Assembly (NCBI GenBank): GCA_028690155.1
Contig: JAQVBU010000006.1
Coordinates: 7,982 to 71,981 of the forward strand
DNA: 64,000 nt
Reading direction: 5' to 3'
DNA from: Alphaproteobacteria bacterium
GTDB taxonomy: Bacteria; Pseudomonadota; Alphaproteobacteria; UBA9219
Made by a program: the position numbers and the translations under genes
In this document: in pieces, positions 51,702-61,595 of the stretch
Position numbering within the stretch: position 1 is the stretch's first letter
Layout: every line of letters begins with the position of its first letter
Notes under the pieces: generated by a model
What the model was told of the DNA's origin: nothing
Seen by the model: the letters and a program-made list of their open reading frames with translations, nothing else
Databases searched by the model: none

Positions 51702-54442
51702 CCGTTATCGGCGTCTTCCGCATCGGCGGGCGCGTCGTCGTCCCCCGACTGGTCGTCAATCGCCGCCACCGAAACAACTTTTTCATGGTCATCAATGCGG
51801 AAGACCGTCACACCTTGCGTACGGCGTCCGGCAATCCGAATATCGCACACCGGCATGCGGATGATCTGTCCTCCGTCCGAAACCAGCATGATCTCTTGAT
51901 CGTCACGCACCGGGAAGGTTGCCACAATCAGACCGTTGCGCTCGGACATGTCCATGTTCCAGATCCCTTGCCCGCCCCGGCCCGACACCCGGTATTCATA
52001 GGCTGAGGTGCGTTTGCCGAAGCCGCGTTCGGACACCGTCAACAAAAATTCTTCCGCCGCCGCCAGCTCGGCCAAGCGGTCCTCCGACAACATGATATCC
52101 GATGACGTCTCCTCGTCGTCGCCATTGCCGGACGTTACCAAGTCTTCTTCGCCTTCGGCGCGTCTTAGCGCGGTGGCATGTTTAAGATAAGCCGCGCGTT
52201 CGTCAGGCGTTGCTTCCACATGACCGATGACCGACATCGACATGACCTCGTCTTTTTTGCCCAGCCTGATGCCACGGACACCCGTTGAATTACGCCCCGC
52301 AAACACGCGGACATCGCCAATCGCAAAACGGATCGCCTTGCCTTGCTTGGTGGCCAAAAGCACGTCATCGTTTTCCGTACACGTATGCACCGAGATCAAC
52401 ATATCCCCTTCATCCAGCTTCATGGCAATAATGCCGCTGGGACGAACGTTGCTGAAATCCGAGAGCTTGTTCCGCCGCACCGTACCGCTTCGCGTGGCGA
52501 AGACGATATGCAGATCTTTCCATACTTCTTCGTCCTCGGGCAGATGCAACACGGTGGTGATTGTTTCGCCCTGTTCGAGCGGCAGCAGGTTCACCAGCGC
52601 CTTGCCTCGCGCTTGCGGCGTGCCGAGAGGCAGACGATAGACCTTTAACTTATAGACCTTACCCGACGACGAGAAAAAAAGCATTGGCGTGTGCGTGCTG
52701 GCCACAAAAATATCGCTGACGAAATCTTCTTCCTTCGTCGCCATGCCGACGCGGCCTTTGCCGCCACGTTTTTGGGCGCGGTAGGTTGAAAGGGGCACGC
52801 GTTTGATATAGCCCGTGTTGCTGACCGTCACGACCATGTCTTCGCGTTGAATCAGATCTTCGATGTCCGATTCAAATTCGGACGGCTCGATCGTCGTTTT
52901 GCGCGGGGTGGCGAATTTCAGCTTCACCGCTTCCAGCTCGTCCGCCATGATACTCATCACGCGTTCGCGACGGGCCAAAATGTCCAGATAATCCTCAATC
53001 TGCGCCACGACTTCTTTCAGGTCGTTGCCGATCTTGTCGCGTTCGAGCCCCGTTAGGCGATGCAATTTGAGATCCAAGATCGCTTTGGCTTGAGTTTCGC
53101 TGAGCTTGTAGATGGGGGCCTCTCCCGTTTGGGCGCTGAAGTCTTCATCGACCAACGCGATCAACGGAGCAACATCGCCCACCGGCCACGCCCGTTCCAT
53201 CAATTCGGCCTTGGCAATCGCGGGATCTTTAGCCCGACGGATGAGCGCGATGACCTCGTCGATATTCGCCACGGCGACCGCAAGGCCAACCAAAACATGC
53301 GCGCGATCACGGGCTTGCTTAAGATCGTGCTCAGTCCGACGCGTAATGACTTTCTCGCGGAAGTCCACAAACGCCGAAAGCACGTCTTTCAAATTCATTT
53401 GCTGTGGGCGGCCATTATTGAGCGCCAACATGTTCACCGCAAACGTTCCTTGCAAAGGGGTATGCGCAAACAAGCGGTTCAGCACCACTTCGGGCATCGC
53501 GTCGCGCTTGAGCTCGACCACCACGCGGACGCCGTCGCGATCCGACTCGTCCCGCAGTTCGGCGATGCCTTCGATTACTTTTTCGTGGACGCACTCGGCA
53601 ATCTTTTTGATCAGCGTTTCTTTGTTAAGCTGATACGGAATTTCCGTAAACACAATGGCTTGACGGTCCTTGCGAATTTCCTCAATCTCATGCCGCGCAC
53701 GAACCGTGATGCTGCCTCGACCCGTGTGCATCGCCGCTCGGCATCCCGAAGCTCCCAAGATAATAGCGCCCGTCGGAAAGTCAGGCCCAGGGATAATTTC
53801 GAGAAGTTCCTCGATAGAAATATCCGGATTTTTGATGACTTCTTGTGTGGCGTCGATCACTTCGCCCAAGTTGTGCGGGGGGATGTTCGTTGCCATGCCG
53901 ACGGCGATACCGCCGCCGCCATTCACCAACAAGTTCGGAAAACGCGCGGGCAGAACATCCGGTTCGTTCACCGTTTCATCGTAGTTTGGATGGAAATCGA
54001 CCGTGTCTTTGCCGATGTCCTCCAGCATCGTTTCGGCCGCTTTGTCCAGCCGCGCTTCGGTATAACGCATGGCCGCCGCGCTGTCGCCGTCCATCGAGCC
54101 GAAGTTCCCCTGCCCGTCGATCAATGGCACGCGCATCGAGAAATCTTGAGCCATGCGCACCATGGCTTCGTAAATCGCGCTGTCGCCGTGGGGATGGTAT
54201 TTACCCATCACGTCACCGACGATACGCGCCGATTTACGGTACGGCTTGGTGCTGTCGTAGCCGCCTTCTTTCATCGCGTAGAGAATGCGGCGGTGCACCG
54301 GTTTCAGGCCGTCACGGACGTCCGGCAATGCGCGCGCGACGATCACGCTCATCGCGTACGCAAGGTACGACTGCCGCATTTCGTCTTCGATCGTTACGGG
54401 AACTATGTCTTTGTTGACGGTGGAATCCGGTGTTTCTGTCAC
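51698..54442 (-). CDS. gyrA: DNA gyrase subunit A
   Basis: A 914-residue type IIA topoisomerase subunit: [22 protein letters not shown] near the start, the quinolone-resistance region [17 protein letters not shown] (E at the position of E. coli D87), and the active-site Tyr in [10 protein letters not shown]. The C-terminal part has the beta-pinwheel repeats including the GyrA box ([10 protein letters not shown]). An acidic insertion ([22 protein letters not shown]) is in the C-terminal domain, as in other alphaproteobacteria. The ATG at 54442 fits the family start. Confidence 0.98.
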   Translation of the reverse strand: MTETPDSTVNKDIVPVTIEDEMRQSYLAYAMSVIVARALPDVRDGLKPVHRRILYAMKEGGYDSTKPYRKSARIVGDVMGKYHPHGDSAIYEAMVRMAQDFSMRVPLIDGQGNFGSMDGDSAAAMRYTEARLDKAAETMLEDIGKDTVDFHPNYDETVNEPDVLPARFPNLLVNGGGGIAVGMATNIPPHNLGEVIDATQEVIKNPDISIEELLEIIPGPDFPTGAIILGASGCRAAMHTGRGSITVRARHEIEEIRKDRQAIVFTEIPYQLNKETLIKKIAECVHEKVIEGIAELRDESDRDGVRVVVELKRDAMPEVVLNRLFAHTPLQGTFAVNMLALNNGRPQQMNLKDVLSAFVDFREKVITRRTEHDLKQARDRAHVLVGLAVAVANIDEVIALIRRAKDPAIAKAELMERAWPVGDVAPLIALVDEDFSAQTGEAPIYKLSETQAKAILDLKLHRLTGLERDKIGNDLKEVVAQIEDYLDILARRERVMSIMADELEAVKLKFATPRKTTIEPSEFESDIEDLIQREDMVVTVSNTGYIKRVPLSTYRAQKRGGKGRVGMATKEEDFVSDIFVASTHTPMLFFSSSGKVYKLKVYRLPLGTPQARGKALVNLLPLEQGETITTVLHLPEDEEVWKDLHIVFATRSGTVRRNKLSDFSNVRPSGIIAMKLDEGDMLISVHTCTENDDVLLATKQGKAIRFAIGDVRVFAGRNSTGVRGIRLGKKDEVMSMSVIGHVEATPDERAAYLKHATALRRAEGEEDLVTSGNGDDEETSSDIMLSEDRLAELAAAEEFLLTVSERGFGKRTSAYEYRVSGRGGQGIWNMDMSERNGLIVATFPVRDDQEIMLVSDGGQIIRMPVCDIRIAGRRTQGVTVFRIDDHEKVVSVAAIDDQSGDDDAPADAEDADNG

Positions 54443-54790
54443 AATAAAACCTGCTTTTTTCCTAGCGTTCGGGGATCGCGATCGCTTTGTTTACCAAACG
54501 ATTTCCCCTGTCGAATCGCGGTCTGAACCGCTTGGTCTTTTGTACCATTTTCGAGGGCCCTTTTCCAAGGGAAAAAACCCGAATTATCTTATTTATTTCA
54601 GTTGGTTATTAGAAGGCATCCTTGGGAAAAAACAGGGGCGTTCGGCCTTTGGTTTCAAGGCTCTTTTTTTACCCCCAAAAAGCCCCTTCTTTACCGGTTT
54701 TGGGCCTTGTTTCTACAAAAAATTATTAACTTTCACCCTCTTATGAGATACTTGGCTTTCTGTTTAGAACAGCCGCCTTGAGCCAGCTTT
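54443..54790. other. Divergent region gyrA / phosphatase cassette
   Basis: 348 bp with T-rich tracts and a hairpin CCCTTTTCCAAGGG (54560-54573), also paired further out (TTCG-GGG with CCCGAA). No gene is seen. Promoters for gyrA and for the cassette are expected; none could be named with confidence. Confidence 0.4.
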
Positions 54791-55879
54791 ATGAACGATA
54801 TATCCACCATCGTCCGACAGGTCGGGAAAAACTTTGTCCTTCCCCTTTTCTATGATCAGGCGGCCGCTTCTATCGTCAATAAAATCCCCGGCGCTTCGCC
54901 TGTCGGCGCGGCTGATGTCGGCGCCCAGATCTTGATCGCCCGCGAAATCAAAAAACGCTTTCCCGACGATTGCTTCTTCGGCGAGGAGACGATCCCTTCT
55001 TTCTTCGGCCCAAAGATCGGGCACGGCCAGGCGGTGGAGCATTTCGATATATCGCGCCCTTTGGATCTGTCCTGTAAAAACGACACTGCTTTTGTAGAGC
55101 TTGCTCGCGACATTTTGGTTGCCCATAAACCGGCAAAATCCGGAAACCGTCTCGACGACTTTAAGCCCGCCAAGGAAACCGCTTGGATCGTCGATCCCGT
55201 CGACGGCACGTCTTCTTTTAAAAAAGGCCTTCCTTATTTCTGCGTTCAGCTTGCTCGCGTCCAACAGGGACGGATCGTCGGCGCTTGGGTCTATCGCCCC
55301 GTTCAAGACCAGTTGTTCCGCGCCACGGCGAACGTCGATCCGCAGATCGTCACCTTCGATAAGAAGGATCGCCCCATTGCCGCGCCTTTGACGCTGCCGC
55401 CCGTTAAGCCTTTGGAAGAAATGCGCGTCGCTTATGCTCCGGCCAAGCCTTACGTTCCTCTCGATGACGTGGCGAAGGCCATCTATACCAAAGAAGACGG
55501 GTCTTGCCTTTCCTTCGAGGAACTGGCGGCGCGCTTTAGCAAGGACGTTCAAAACGTCACACCCGCTGTTGCTTATGCTTTCTCGGTCACCGATATGTTC
55601 CTCCAGAACGTCGATGCCGTTTGCATGCCCGGAACCCTCGCCTGGGATCATTTTGCCACGGCTTATATCGCTCGGCGCGCCGGTTATCAGGTCGCTTTCT
55701 TGAACCGGGAGGCTTATCTGGGATCGAATTATACCGTTCCTTTGACGGAGAACGGTACCATCAAACAAAAGGGCGGGATTCTTTATACGCATCCCAAAGT
55801 TTGGCCCAATCTCGATTGGACCATGAATCGGGGGCCTTGTCAGGAGCGGCTTAAGGCTCTTTCTTCGACGTTGGGATAA
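54791..55879 (+). CDS. IMPase-superfamily phosphatase, copy A1
   Basis: A 362-residue member of the inositol monophosphatase superfamily. Metal ligands are all present: E66 in FFGEETIP, D135 and D138 in DPVDGT, and D286 in WDHFATAYIARRAG. The usual superfamily has about 15 residues between GEE and DPxDGT (15 in the HisN of this window); here there are 69, an insert rich in charge (HFDISRPLDLSCKNDTAFVE). No signal peptide. The true substrate is unknown. It is the first gene of a duplicated pair; the partner starts 8 bases after its stop. A2 at 56368 is its paralogue. Confidence 0.8.
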   Translation: MNDISTIVRQVGKNFVLPLFYDQAAASIVNKIPGASPVGAADVGAQILIAREIKKRFPDDCFFGEETIPSFFGPKIGHGQAVEHFDISRPLDLSCKNDTAFVELARDILVAHKPAKSGNRLDDFKPAKETAWIVDPVDGTSSFKKGLPYFCVQLARVQQGRIVGAWVYRPVQDQLFRATANVDPQIVTFDKKDRPIAAPLTLPPVKPLEEMRVAYAPAKPYVPLDDVAKAIYTKEDGSCLSFEELAARFSKDVQNVTPAVAYAFSVTDMFLQNVDAVCMPGTLAWDHFATAYIARRAGYQVAFLNREAYLGSNYTVPLTENGTIKQKGGILYTHPKVWPNLDWTMNRGPCQERLKALSSTLG

Positions 55880-55886
55880 TTGACTC

Positions 55887-56360
55887 ATGGAAATTTCTTT
55901 TACTTCCGTCGCGCAGAGCAAAAGGGACCATTACCTCGTCCGGCGGGAGCGCGAGGTTGAATCCTCGGACATCGCTTTCTTTCGCGCGCCTCTTAAACCG
56001 ACACGAAATTTCCGCGACTGCGCTTTGGGCGTGATCGATCGGGACAGTCAGCACCACCGGCTTGTGTTCTTTGCCGAACAGCCGAACTCTATCCTTTCGG
56101 ATATGGAAGAGGCCGGCATGTCTTTGCTGCGTGTTATTCAACGTCAGAAAAATATCGGTTCTGTCAACGTCGTTTTGAACGCCGAGCGGGTCGGTGTCGT
56201 TTCCGAGATTTGGGAAAGAAACGCCGGGATTGTTTCGACGCGGGTTTCTTTCGAAGGATCGCCTTTGGAGGTTGTCGTTTGGCAGCCTGAGGACGTCGTT
56301 CTGAACGGAATCGAAAAGGCCCGCTCTTCTCAGAATATTATTTCTCTGACGTGCGGTTGA
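55887..56360 (+). CDS. Unknown cassette partner, copy B1
   Basis: 157 residues; I do not recognise the family. It shares VESSDIAFF, an SILSDMEEAGMSLL block, NVVLNAE, and VSFEGSPLEV with the protein at 57596, so the two are paralogues (B1 and B2). It has no Cys cluster, signal peptide or membrane span, and is probably a small mixed-fold cytoplasmic protein. It lies between two IMPase-like genes on the same strand, 8 bp after A1 and 8 bp before A2, so co-expression is near certain. A role as a regulator or subunit of the phosphatase is a guess from position. Confidence 0.7.
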   Translation: MEISFTSVAQSKRDHYLVRREREVESSDIAFFRAPLKPTRNFRDCALGVIDRDSQHHRLVFFAEQPNSILSDMEEAGMSLLRVIQRQKNIGSVNVVLNAERVGVVSEIWERNAGIVSTRVSFEGSPLEVVVWQPEDVVLNGIEKARSSQNIISLTCG

Positions 56361-56367
56361 TTTGATC

Positions 56368-57435
56368 ATGGATAATGTCGCCGTCAGTATTCGTTCGATA
56401 GGCCGTCATTTCGTTTGCCCTCTTTTCTTCGGACAGAAATCGGACGATATCGTCAACAAAATTTCCCATGACACGGCGGGCGTTTCGCCGGTGGGCCTTG
56501 CCGACGTCGGCGCCCAGATTTTGCTCGCCCGCGAGGTGTCGGCTCTTGAGCCCAAAAGCGAATTCTTCGGCGAAGAATTCGTTCCGCGTTTCTCTTCCAA
56601 AGACAGACGCATCGTCGACCGGGTCGACGTCACCCGGCCTTTCGATCCCTCGGACAAAAACGATGCCGCTTTTCTGGACCTCGTTCGCACGATTATCGCT
56701 TCCGGTCAAACGTGGCCGCAGGCAACCATCGACGGCTACCACCCCGCTCAAAACGGAGTCTCGTGGCTGGCCGATCCCGTCGACGGCACCATTCCCTTCC
56801 GTGACGGAAAGCCTTGCTTTTCCATGCAGCTGGCGCGCATCGATCATGGACGCCTTGTCGGCGGATGGATCTATCGCCCCGTTCAGGACCAGATGTTCGT
56901 GGCCACCGAGGGCTGCCCTCCTTATGTCATCGAGTCCGACGGCGCCTCAACGTCCTTGACCCTGCCCGCCGTCGACCGCCCCGCCCATGACATGCGCGTC
57001 GTTTACGCCCGCGCCCATCCCAACGTGCCGCTCGATTCCTTCACCCGCCGCATCTATGAGGATAGAGACGGACGGCGTCTGTCGTTCGACGCTCTGGCCA
57101 AACGCATCGGCAGCAACGTCGCAACCCTGCTACCCACCGATGGCTACTCTTTCCATCTCGGCGAGCTTTTTCTTCAAAACGTTCATGCCGTATGCGTGCC
57201 GGGCACGCATCCTTGGGATCATTTCGCCTCGGCCTATATCGCACGCCGCATCGGCTATCGGGTCGGCTTTTTGAACGGCCGATCCTATCTAAGCGAGACG
57301 ATGGCTCCTTGCCTCCAACCCGATATGCACGGCGTCAAGAATATGGGCGGCGTTTTGTATGCTCCTTCGCCCTCGTGGCTTGAGCTGAATGAGGCTCTTA
57401 ATGTTAAGCCTCTTTCCTCTCCGGCACCCCGTTAA
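56368..57435 (+). CDS. IMPase-superfamily phosphatase, copy A2
   Basis: A 355-residue paralogue of A1 with the same layout: E70 in FFGEEF, D136 and D139 in DPVDGT, WDHFASAYIARRIG, and the same long insert of 66 residues between GEE and DPVDGT (RPFDPSDKNDAAFLDL matches A1's RPLDLSCKNDTAFVEL). All metal ligands are kept, so it is predicted active. The ATG at 56368 is preferred to a TTG at 56362. It ends 160 bp before B2. Differences from A1 are spread along the whole length, so the duplication is not recent. Confidence 0.8.
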   Translation: MDNVAVSIRSIGRHFVCPLFFGQKSDDIVNKISHDTAGVSPVGLADVGAQILLAREVSALEPKSEFFGEEFVPRFSSKDRRIVDRVDVTRPFDPSDKNDAAFLDLVRTIIASGQTWPQATIDGYHPAQNGVSWLADPVDGTIPFRDGKPCFSMQLARIDHGRLVGGWIYRPVQDQMFVATEGCPPYVIESDGASTSLTLPAVDRPAHDMRVVYARAHPNVPLDSFTRRIYEDRDGRRLSFDALAKRIGSNVATLLPTDGYSFHLGELFLQNVHAVCVPGTHPWDHFASAYIARRIGYRVGFLNGRSYLSETMAPCLQPDMHGVKNMGGVLYAPSPSWLELNEALNVKPLSSPAPR

Positions 57436-57595
57436 CCACCTTTTTCACGTCCTTTGGGACTTCCTTACGAAAAAATCTTCCGTCCCTTGCGCTCTTTCTT
57501 CGGCCCGCTTGCTTTTCCTTCTTTTCTTTGGGATAGTTTCCTCGACTTTATCTGTTCAAAATCTTTTTATTGTTTCTATTCCAAAGGCCGTTTTC

Positions 57596-58027
57596 ATGAT
57601 AATCGATTTTTACTTCATTGCCCAAAAAACTACCCATTGGCGCCAAAGGGTCGAGTCTTCCGACATCGCTTTCTTCTCCAGTCGCGCCCAGAAAACAACA
57701 GGCAGGCTCGGCGTCGTCAACCGCTACGATGCATTTAACAAATGCATCTACGTCACACGGGACAATATCCTCGACTCCATGAAAGAAGCCGGTATGTCTT
57801 TGATTCAATGCCCCGGCGCCAAAGAAGGAAACGGCGAAACCGCCAACGTCGTCATTAATGCCGAGCTCGTCCTCCTTGAGGAGCTCACACCGATGGACGG
57901 GATGACAAAAATTTCTTTCAACGGCACGCCCCTGTTCGTGCAGGTTCCCCGTGCCCCTCAAGAGGTATACGATAGAGTGGTCGAGGCGCGAACGTCCCGA
58001 AGGGACCTGTTCGTTGCCTCACTTTAA
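57596..58027 (+). CDS. Unknown cassette partner, copy B2
   Basis: 143 residues, paralogue of B1 (VESSDIAFF, DNILDSMKEAGMSLI, NVVINAELV, ISFNGTPLFVQV). A weak AAAGG stands 10 bases before the ATG at 57596; the frame is open above it but hydrophobic and unlike B1. A 160-bp gap separates it from A2, so it may have its own promoter. Stop overlaps the convergent lolD end by 4 bases. Function unknown. Confidence 0.65.
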   Translation: MIIDFYFIAQKTTHWRQRVESSDIAFFSSRAQKTTGRLGVVNRYDAFNKCIYVTRDNILDSMKEAGMSLIQCPGAKEGNGETANVVINAELVLLEELTPMDGMTKISFNGTPLFVQVPRAPQEVYDRVVEARTSRRDLFVASL

Positions 58028-58704
58028 GTCTGAACCACACGGCCAGACTGAATTGTCACCGTCCGCCCCATTCGCGCCGCAAGCTCTATGTTATGTGTCG
58101 CCATCAACAGCGCAAGCGCGCAATCTTTGACAAGATTCTGCAAAAGGTCGAAGGCGGCTTCGGCCGTCTCCGGGTCCAGATTGCCCGTGGGTTCGTCGGC
58201 GATCAACAGCGCCGGCTCGTTTGCCAAGGCGCGGGCCAAGGCAACGCGTTGCTGTTCGCCGCCGGAGAGCGCTCCGGGACGATGCGCGAACCTTTCGGCC
58301 AAGCCCACCGCTGACAAAAGCTCCTTGGCGCGGGCCATGGCTTTTCTTTTGGACACCCCCGCAATCATTTGGGGAAGCATCACGTTTTCAAGCGCTGAAA
58401 ACTCCGGCAATAAATGATGAAACTGATACACAAAGCCCAACGTATTACGGCGTAACGCCGTGCGGCCCGCATCGTCCAGCGCCGTGGCGTCCTGGCCCAT
58501 CACGATCACGCGGCCACTGTCGGGCTTTTCCAACAAGCCCGCGATATGCAACAAGGTCGATTTCCCGGACCCCGACGGACCGACCAACGCGACCGTTTCC
58601 CCTTCGTCGATTACGAGCGAGCACCCTCGCAAAATATGCAACGGCGCCATGCCTTCGTCGAAGGTGCGGACAATATCATGAAGTTCAAGGACGGAATTAT
58701 TCAT
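58024..58704 (-). CDS. lolD: Lipoprotein-releasing ABC ATPase LolD
   Basis: A 226-residue ABC ATPase: Walker A GPSGSGKSTLLHIAG, Q-loop FVYQFHHLLPEFSALENVMLP, signature LSGGEQQRVALARALA, Walker B LLIADEPTGNLDP, and the LolD motif (HHLLPEFSALEN). It powers release of outer-membrane lipoproteins from the inner membrane to LolA. The ATG at 58704 overlaps the end of lolC by 8 bases. Confidence 0.96.
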   Translation of the reverse strand: MNNSVLELHDIVRTFDEGMAPLHILRGCSLVIDEGETVALVGPSGSGKSTLLHIAGLLEKPDSGRVIVMGQDATALDDAGRTALRRNTLGFVYQFHHLLPEFSALENVMLPQMIAGVSKRKAMARAKELLSAVGLAERFAHRPGALSGGEQQRVALARALANEPALLIADEPTGNLDPETAEAAFDLLQNLVKDCALALLMATHNIELAARMGRTVTIQSGRVVQT

Positions 58705-59950
58705 AGCGCAACGCCTCGACAGGGTCTTGCTTGGCCGCACGCCACGACGGGTAGAGCGTCGCCAAGAAGGATAACGAAAGCGCCATCAACACCACGTGGG
58801 TCACGTCGCTTGCATCCACGACCGAGGGCATATGCGTCAAAAAATACACTTCCGGCGAAAAGGGATCGGTGTTCGTTAAGAATTGAACAACTTGGCGAAG
58901 TTCCTCTACATGATGCGCGACGAACAAGCCTAAAGCCAAGCCCACGAGCGTGCCCCCGACCCCAATCATCGACCCGTTCAAAAAGAAAATCCGCATCACC
59001 ATGGCGCGCGTCGCCCCCATCGTGCGCAAAATCGCGATGTCCCGGCCCTTGTCCTTCACCAGCATGATGAGACCCGAAATAATGTTGAACGCCGCCACCA
59101 GAATAATCATGGTCAGGATCAAAAACATCACGTTGCGTTCAACCTGAAGCGCCGTGAAAAAGCTCGCGTTGCTTTGCTGCCAATCCAGAAGCCTTAGCGG
59201 CTGCGGGTATGTCGGGCCGATGGCGGCCACAACGTCTGGGCGAAAACGGCGGACATTTTCCGGATCGTCAACAAACATCTCAAGCGATGTCACGGCCTCG
59301 CCCGTTTTAAAAAACACCTGCGCCGTCTTGAGCGGCATGAAGATAAATCCGCTGTCGTATTCGTACATGCCTACATTAAAAATCGCGCCGATGGTGTACC
59401 CTCTCATGCGCGGCGCCGAGCCGAAAATCGTCTTCGCGCCCACCGGCGAAATCAGCGTCAACGTGTCGCCCACCTTAACGTTCAGACGTTGCGCCATGCG
59501 AAGGCCTATCGCTATGGAGTTCCCTTCAAACGTGGCTAAACTGCCTTCCACGATATGGTCCGCAATCGTCGCTCGACGGCGGATGGCCTCGGGCGGAAGA
59601 CCGCGAACATAAGCGCCCGACGCTACGCCGTCGCGACTGATCAAGACTTGCCCTTCGATGGTCGGCGTAACCTCGGTCACGCCTTTGACTTGAGCAAGCT
59701 TGGCCGCCAAAGGGTCGACTAAGTCAATGTTGCCTTGCATGGCGTAAACGTTCATATGGCCGTTCAAGCCCATGACCCGCTGAAACAACTCTTGCCGGAA
59801 GCCGTTCATCACCGACATGACCACGATCAACGTCGCCACGCCCAACGCGATGCCGATGAGCGAGAACCAGCTTATCACCGAGATGAACCCTTCTTGCCGC
59901 TTGGCGCGAAGATAGCGCAAGGCCATCATCCATTCGAAGGGTGCGGTCAT
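58697..59950 (-). CDS. lolC: Lipoprotein-releasing permease LolC/E
   Basis: A 417-residue permease with the N-terminal span and LolC/E start (LRYLRAKRQEGFISVISWFS), a large periplasmic domain, and three spans near the end; DIAILRTMGATRAMVMRIFF is the family coupling motif. One LolC/E protein is encoded here, as in most alphaproteobacteria (LolCE type). The ATG at 59950 overlaps the proS stop by one base (TGATG). Confidence 0.93.
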   Translation of the reverse strand: MTAPFEWMMALRYLRAKRQEGFISVISWFSLIGIALGVATLIVVMSVMNGFRQELFQRVMGLNGHMNVYAMQGNIDLVDPLAAKLAQVKGVTEVTPTIEGQVLISRDGVASGAYVRGLPPEAIRRRATIADHIVEGSLATFEGNSIAIGLRMAQRLNVKVGDTLTLISPVGAKTIFGSAPRMRGYTIGAIFNVGMYEYDSGFIFMPLKTAQVFFKTGEAVTSLEMFVDDPENVRRFRPDVVAAIGPTYPQPLRLLDWQQSNASFFTALQVERNVMFLILTMIILVAAFNIISGLIMLVKDKGRDIAILRTMGATRAMVMRIFFLNGSMIGVGGTLVGLALGLFVAHHVEELRQVVQFLTNTDPFSPEVYFLTHMPSVVDASDVTHVVLMALSLSFLATLYPSWRAAKQDPVEALRYE

Positions 59951-61479
59951 CAGTACGCCCTCGCAAAGATCACGTCTTGCGTCGCAGGCTTGCCCGTGAG
60001 CACGCACGTACCCTCGCGGCCGTCCTGATCGAACGGCACGCAACGGATCGTCACGCCCATCGGATCCAAAAGCGCCAACGAGTCCATGTCTCCCGACCAT
60101 TTTGCCCGGACGAAACCTTGGCCGCTTACAAAACTGTTGTCCGCGTCCTTGCTGAAGTACGCTTCGAATTCGGCGCGGGTCTTGATCGTCGTCACCGTGC
60201 GCTCCTCCATAAACGTCTTGGCCGCGGCAAACATGCCTTGCTGGATATCCGCCAACATCCCGGCAATGGCCGCCACAAACGCCTCGCGTTCCAAGAATTG
60301 TTTGCCTTCGTCCAAAAGGTCACGGCGTTGAACGCAGACTTTGTTTCCTTCCACGTCGCGCGGACCGATTTCCACCACCAAAGGCGCGCCCTTCTTGACC
60401 CAATCCCATTTCTTTTCGGTGTTGGGGATGTCACGACGGTCCACCTTGGCCCGGACAGGTTCTCCGGCATACGTTTGCGCCGAAAGAGCCGAACACAGCG
60501 CCTCGCAGTAGGTATGTATCTTGTCTCCTTCGCTGTCGTTGCGGACGATGGGAATGATCACCACCTGCCAAGGAGCCAAACGCGGCGGCACCTTCATGCC
60601 GTTGTCGTCGCCGTGCGCCATCACCAAGGCGCCCAACAAACGCGTCGAAACCCCCCATGAAGTCGTATGCACATATTCCAGCGCGCCGTCGCGGTTTTGA
60701 AATTGAATATTCAAGCTCTTCGAAAAATTCTGGCCCAAATAATGCGACGTGCCCGCTTGAAGGGCGCGACCGTCTTGCATCATCGCCTCGATCGAGAACG
60801 AGTTGACCGCGCCGGGGAAGCGTTCGTTCGCCGTTTTTTCTCCACAGATTACCGGAAGCGCCAAGACCTCTTCCGCAAACGCGCGGTAGACATCGTGCAT
60901 CTTCTTGGCCTCGGCCATGGCGTCATCGTAGGTTTCGTGCGCCGTGTGGCCTTCTTGCCAAAGAAATTCCGCCGTCCTAAGCAACAGCCTCGGCCGCATT
61001 TCCCACCGCACGACGTTTGCCCACTGGTTTACCAGAAGCGGCAGATCCCGGTACGATTTGATCCATTTGGCCATGGCCGTGCCAATGACCGTTTCCGATG
61101 TCGGGCGCACGATGAGCGGCTCTTCAAGCGCGCCGTCGGGCACAAGCTTGCCGTCCACGGCTTTCAGCCTGTGATGCGTCACAACCGCCATTTCCTTGGC
61201 AAAGCCTTCGACGTGTTCCGCTTCCTTCTGAAAATAACTCAACGGAATAAACAGCGGGAAATAGCAGTTCTCGTGCCCCGTCTCCTTGAATCGGCGATCC
61301 AAATCTTTCTGCATGCGCTCCCAGATACCGTAGCCGTTCGGCTTGATGATCATGCATCCGCGCACGCCCGATAGCTCGGCCATGTCCGCCGCCCGGACGA
61401 TTTGCTGATACCATTCGGCGTAGTTTTCCGCCCGCGTGGGCGTGATGGCGGTTTTCTTGGCTTTTTTATCGTTGCTCAT
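59950..61479 (-). CDS. proS: Prolyl-tRNA synthetase, archaeal/eukaryal-type
   Basis: A 509-residue class II enzyme of the archaeal/Thermus type: YPLF-like CYFPLFIPLSYFQKEAEHVE, RPTSETVIG, FLWQEGHTAH and a C-terminal Tyr ending (FARAY). The bacterial form has a long insertion domain between motifs 2 and 3 and a different start; it is absent. The archaeal C-terminal zinc domain is present in reduced form (most Cys lost; only ... IRCVPF and GTCVL remain). It charges tRNA-Pro. Followed by lolC and lolD, which is the usual alphaproteobacterial order with a bacterial proS. The ATG at 61479 fits MSNDKK. Confidence 0.95.
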   Translation of the reverse strand: MSNDKKAKKTAITPTRAENYAEWYQQIVRAADMAELSGVRGCMIIKPNGYGIWERMQKDLDRRFKETGHENCYFPLFIPLSYFQKEAEHVEGFAKEMAVVTHHRLKAVDGKLVPDGALEEPLIVRPTSETVIGTAMAKWIKSYRDLPLLVNQWANVVRWEMRPRLLLRTAEFLWQEGHTAHETYDDAMAEAKKMHDVYRAFAEEVLALPVICGEKTANERFPGAVNSFSIEAMMQDGRALQAGTSHYLGQNFSKSLNIQFQNRDGALEYVHTTSWGVSTRLLGALVMAHGDDNGMKVPPRLAPWQVVIIPIVRNDSEGDKIHTYCEALCSALSAQTYAGEPVRAKVDRRDIPNTEKKWDWVKKGAPLVVEIGPRDVEGNKVCVQRRDLLDEGKQFLEREAFVAAIAGMLADIQQGMFAAAKTFMEERTVTTIKTRAEFEAYFSKDADNSFVSGQGFVRAKWSGDMDSLALLDPMGVTIRCVPFDQDGREGTCVLTGKPATQDVIFARAY

Positions 61480-61595
61480 GATGGTCCCATGCAAAAATCA
61501 CTCGTTTTTCAATAGCCTTTTTAACCCGTTATTGGCAATAAAGAAACGACTTCCACAAAGGCCTGACCGCATCGCTCGCCCTGACGGATAGGCCT

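Noticed and set aside
53060..54526. 488-codon plus-strand frame opposite gyrA
   Set aside because: Antisense to a certain gyrA; His/Arg-rich composition of a shadow frame.
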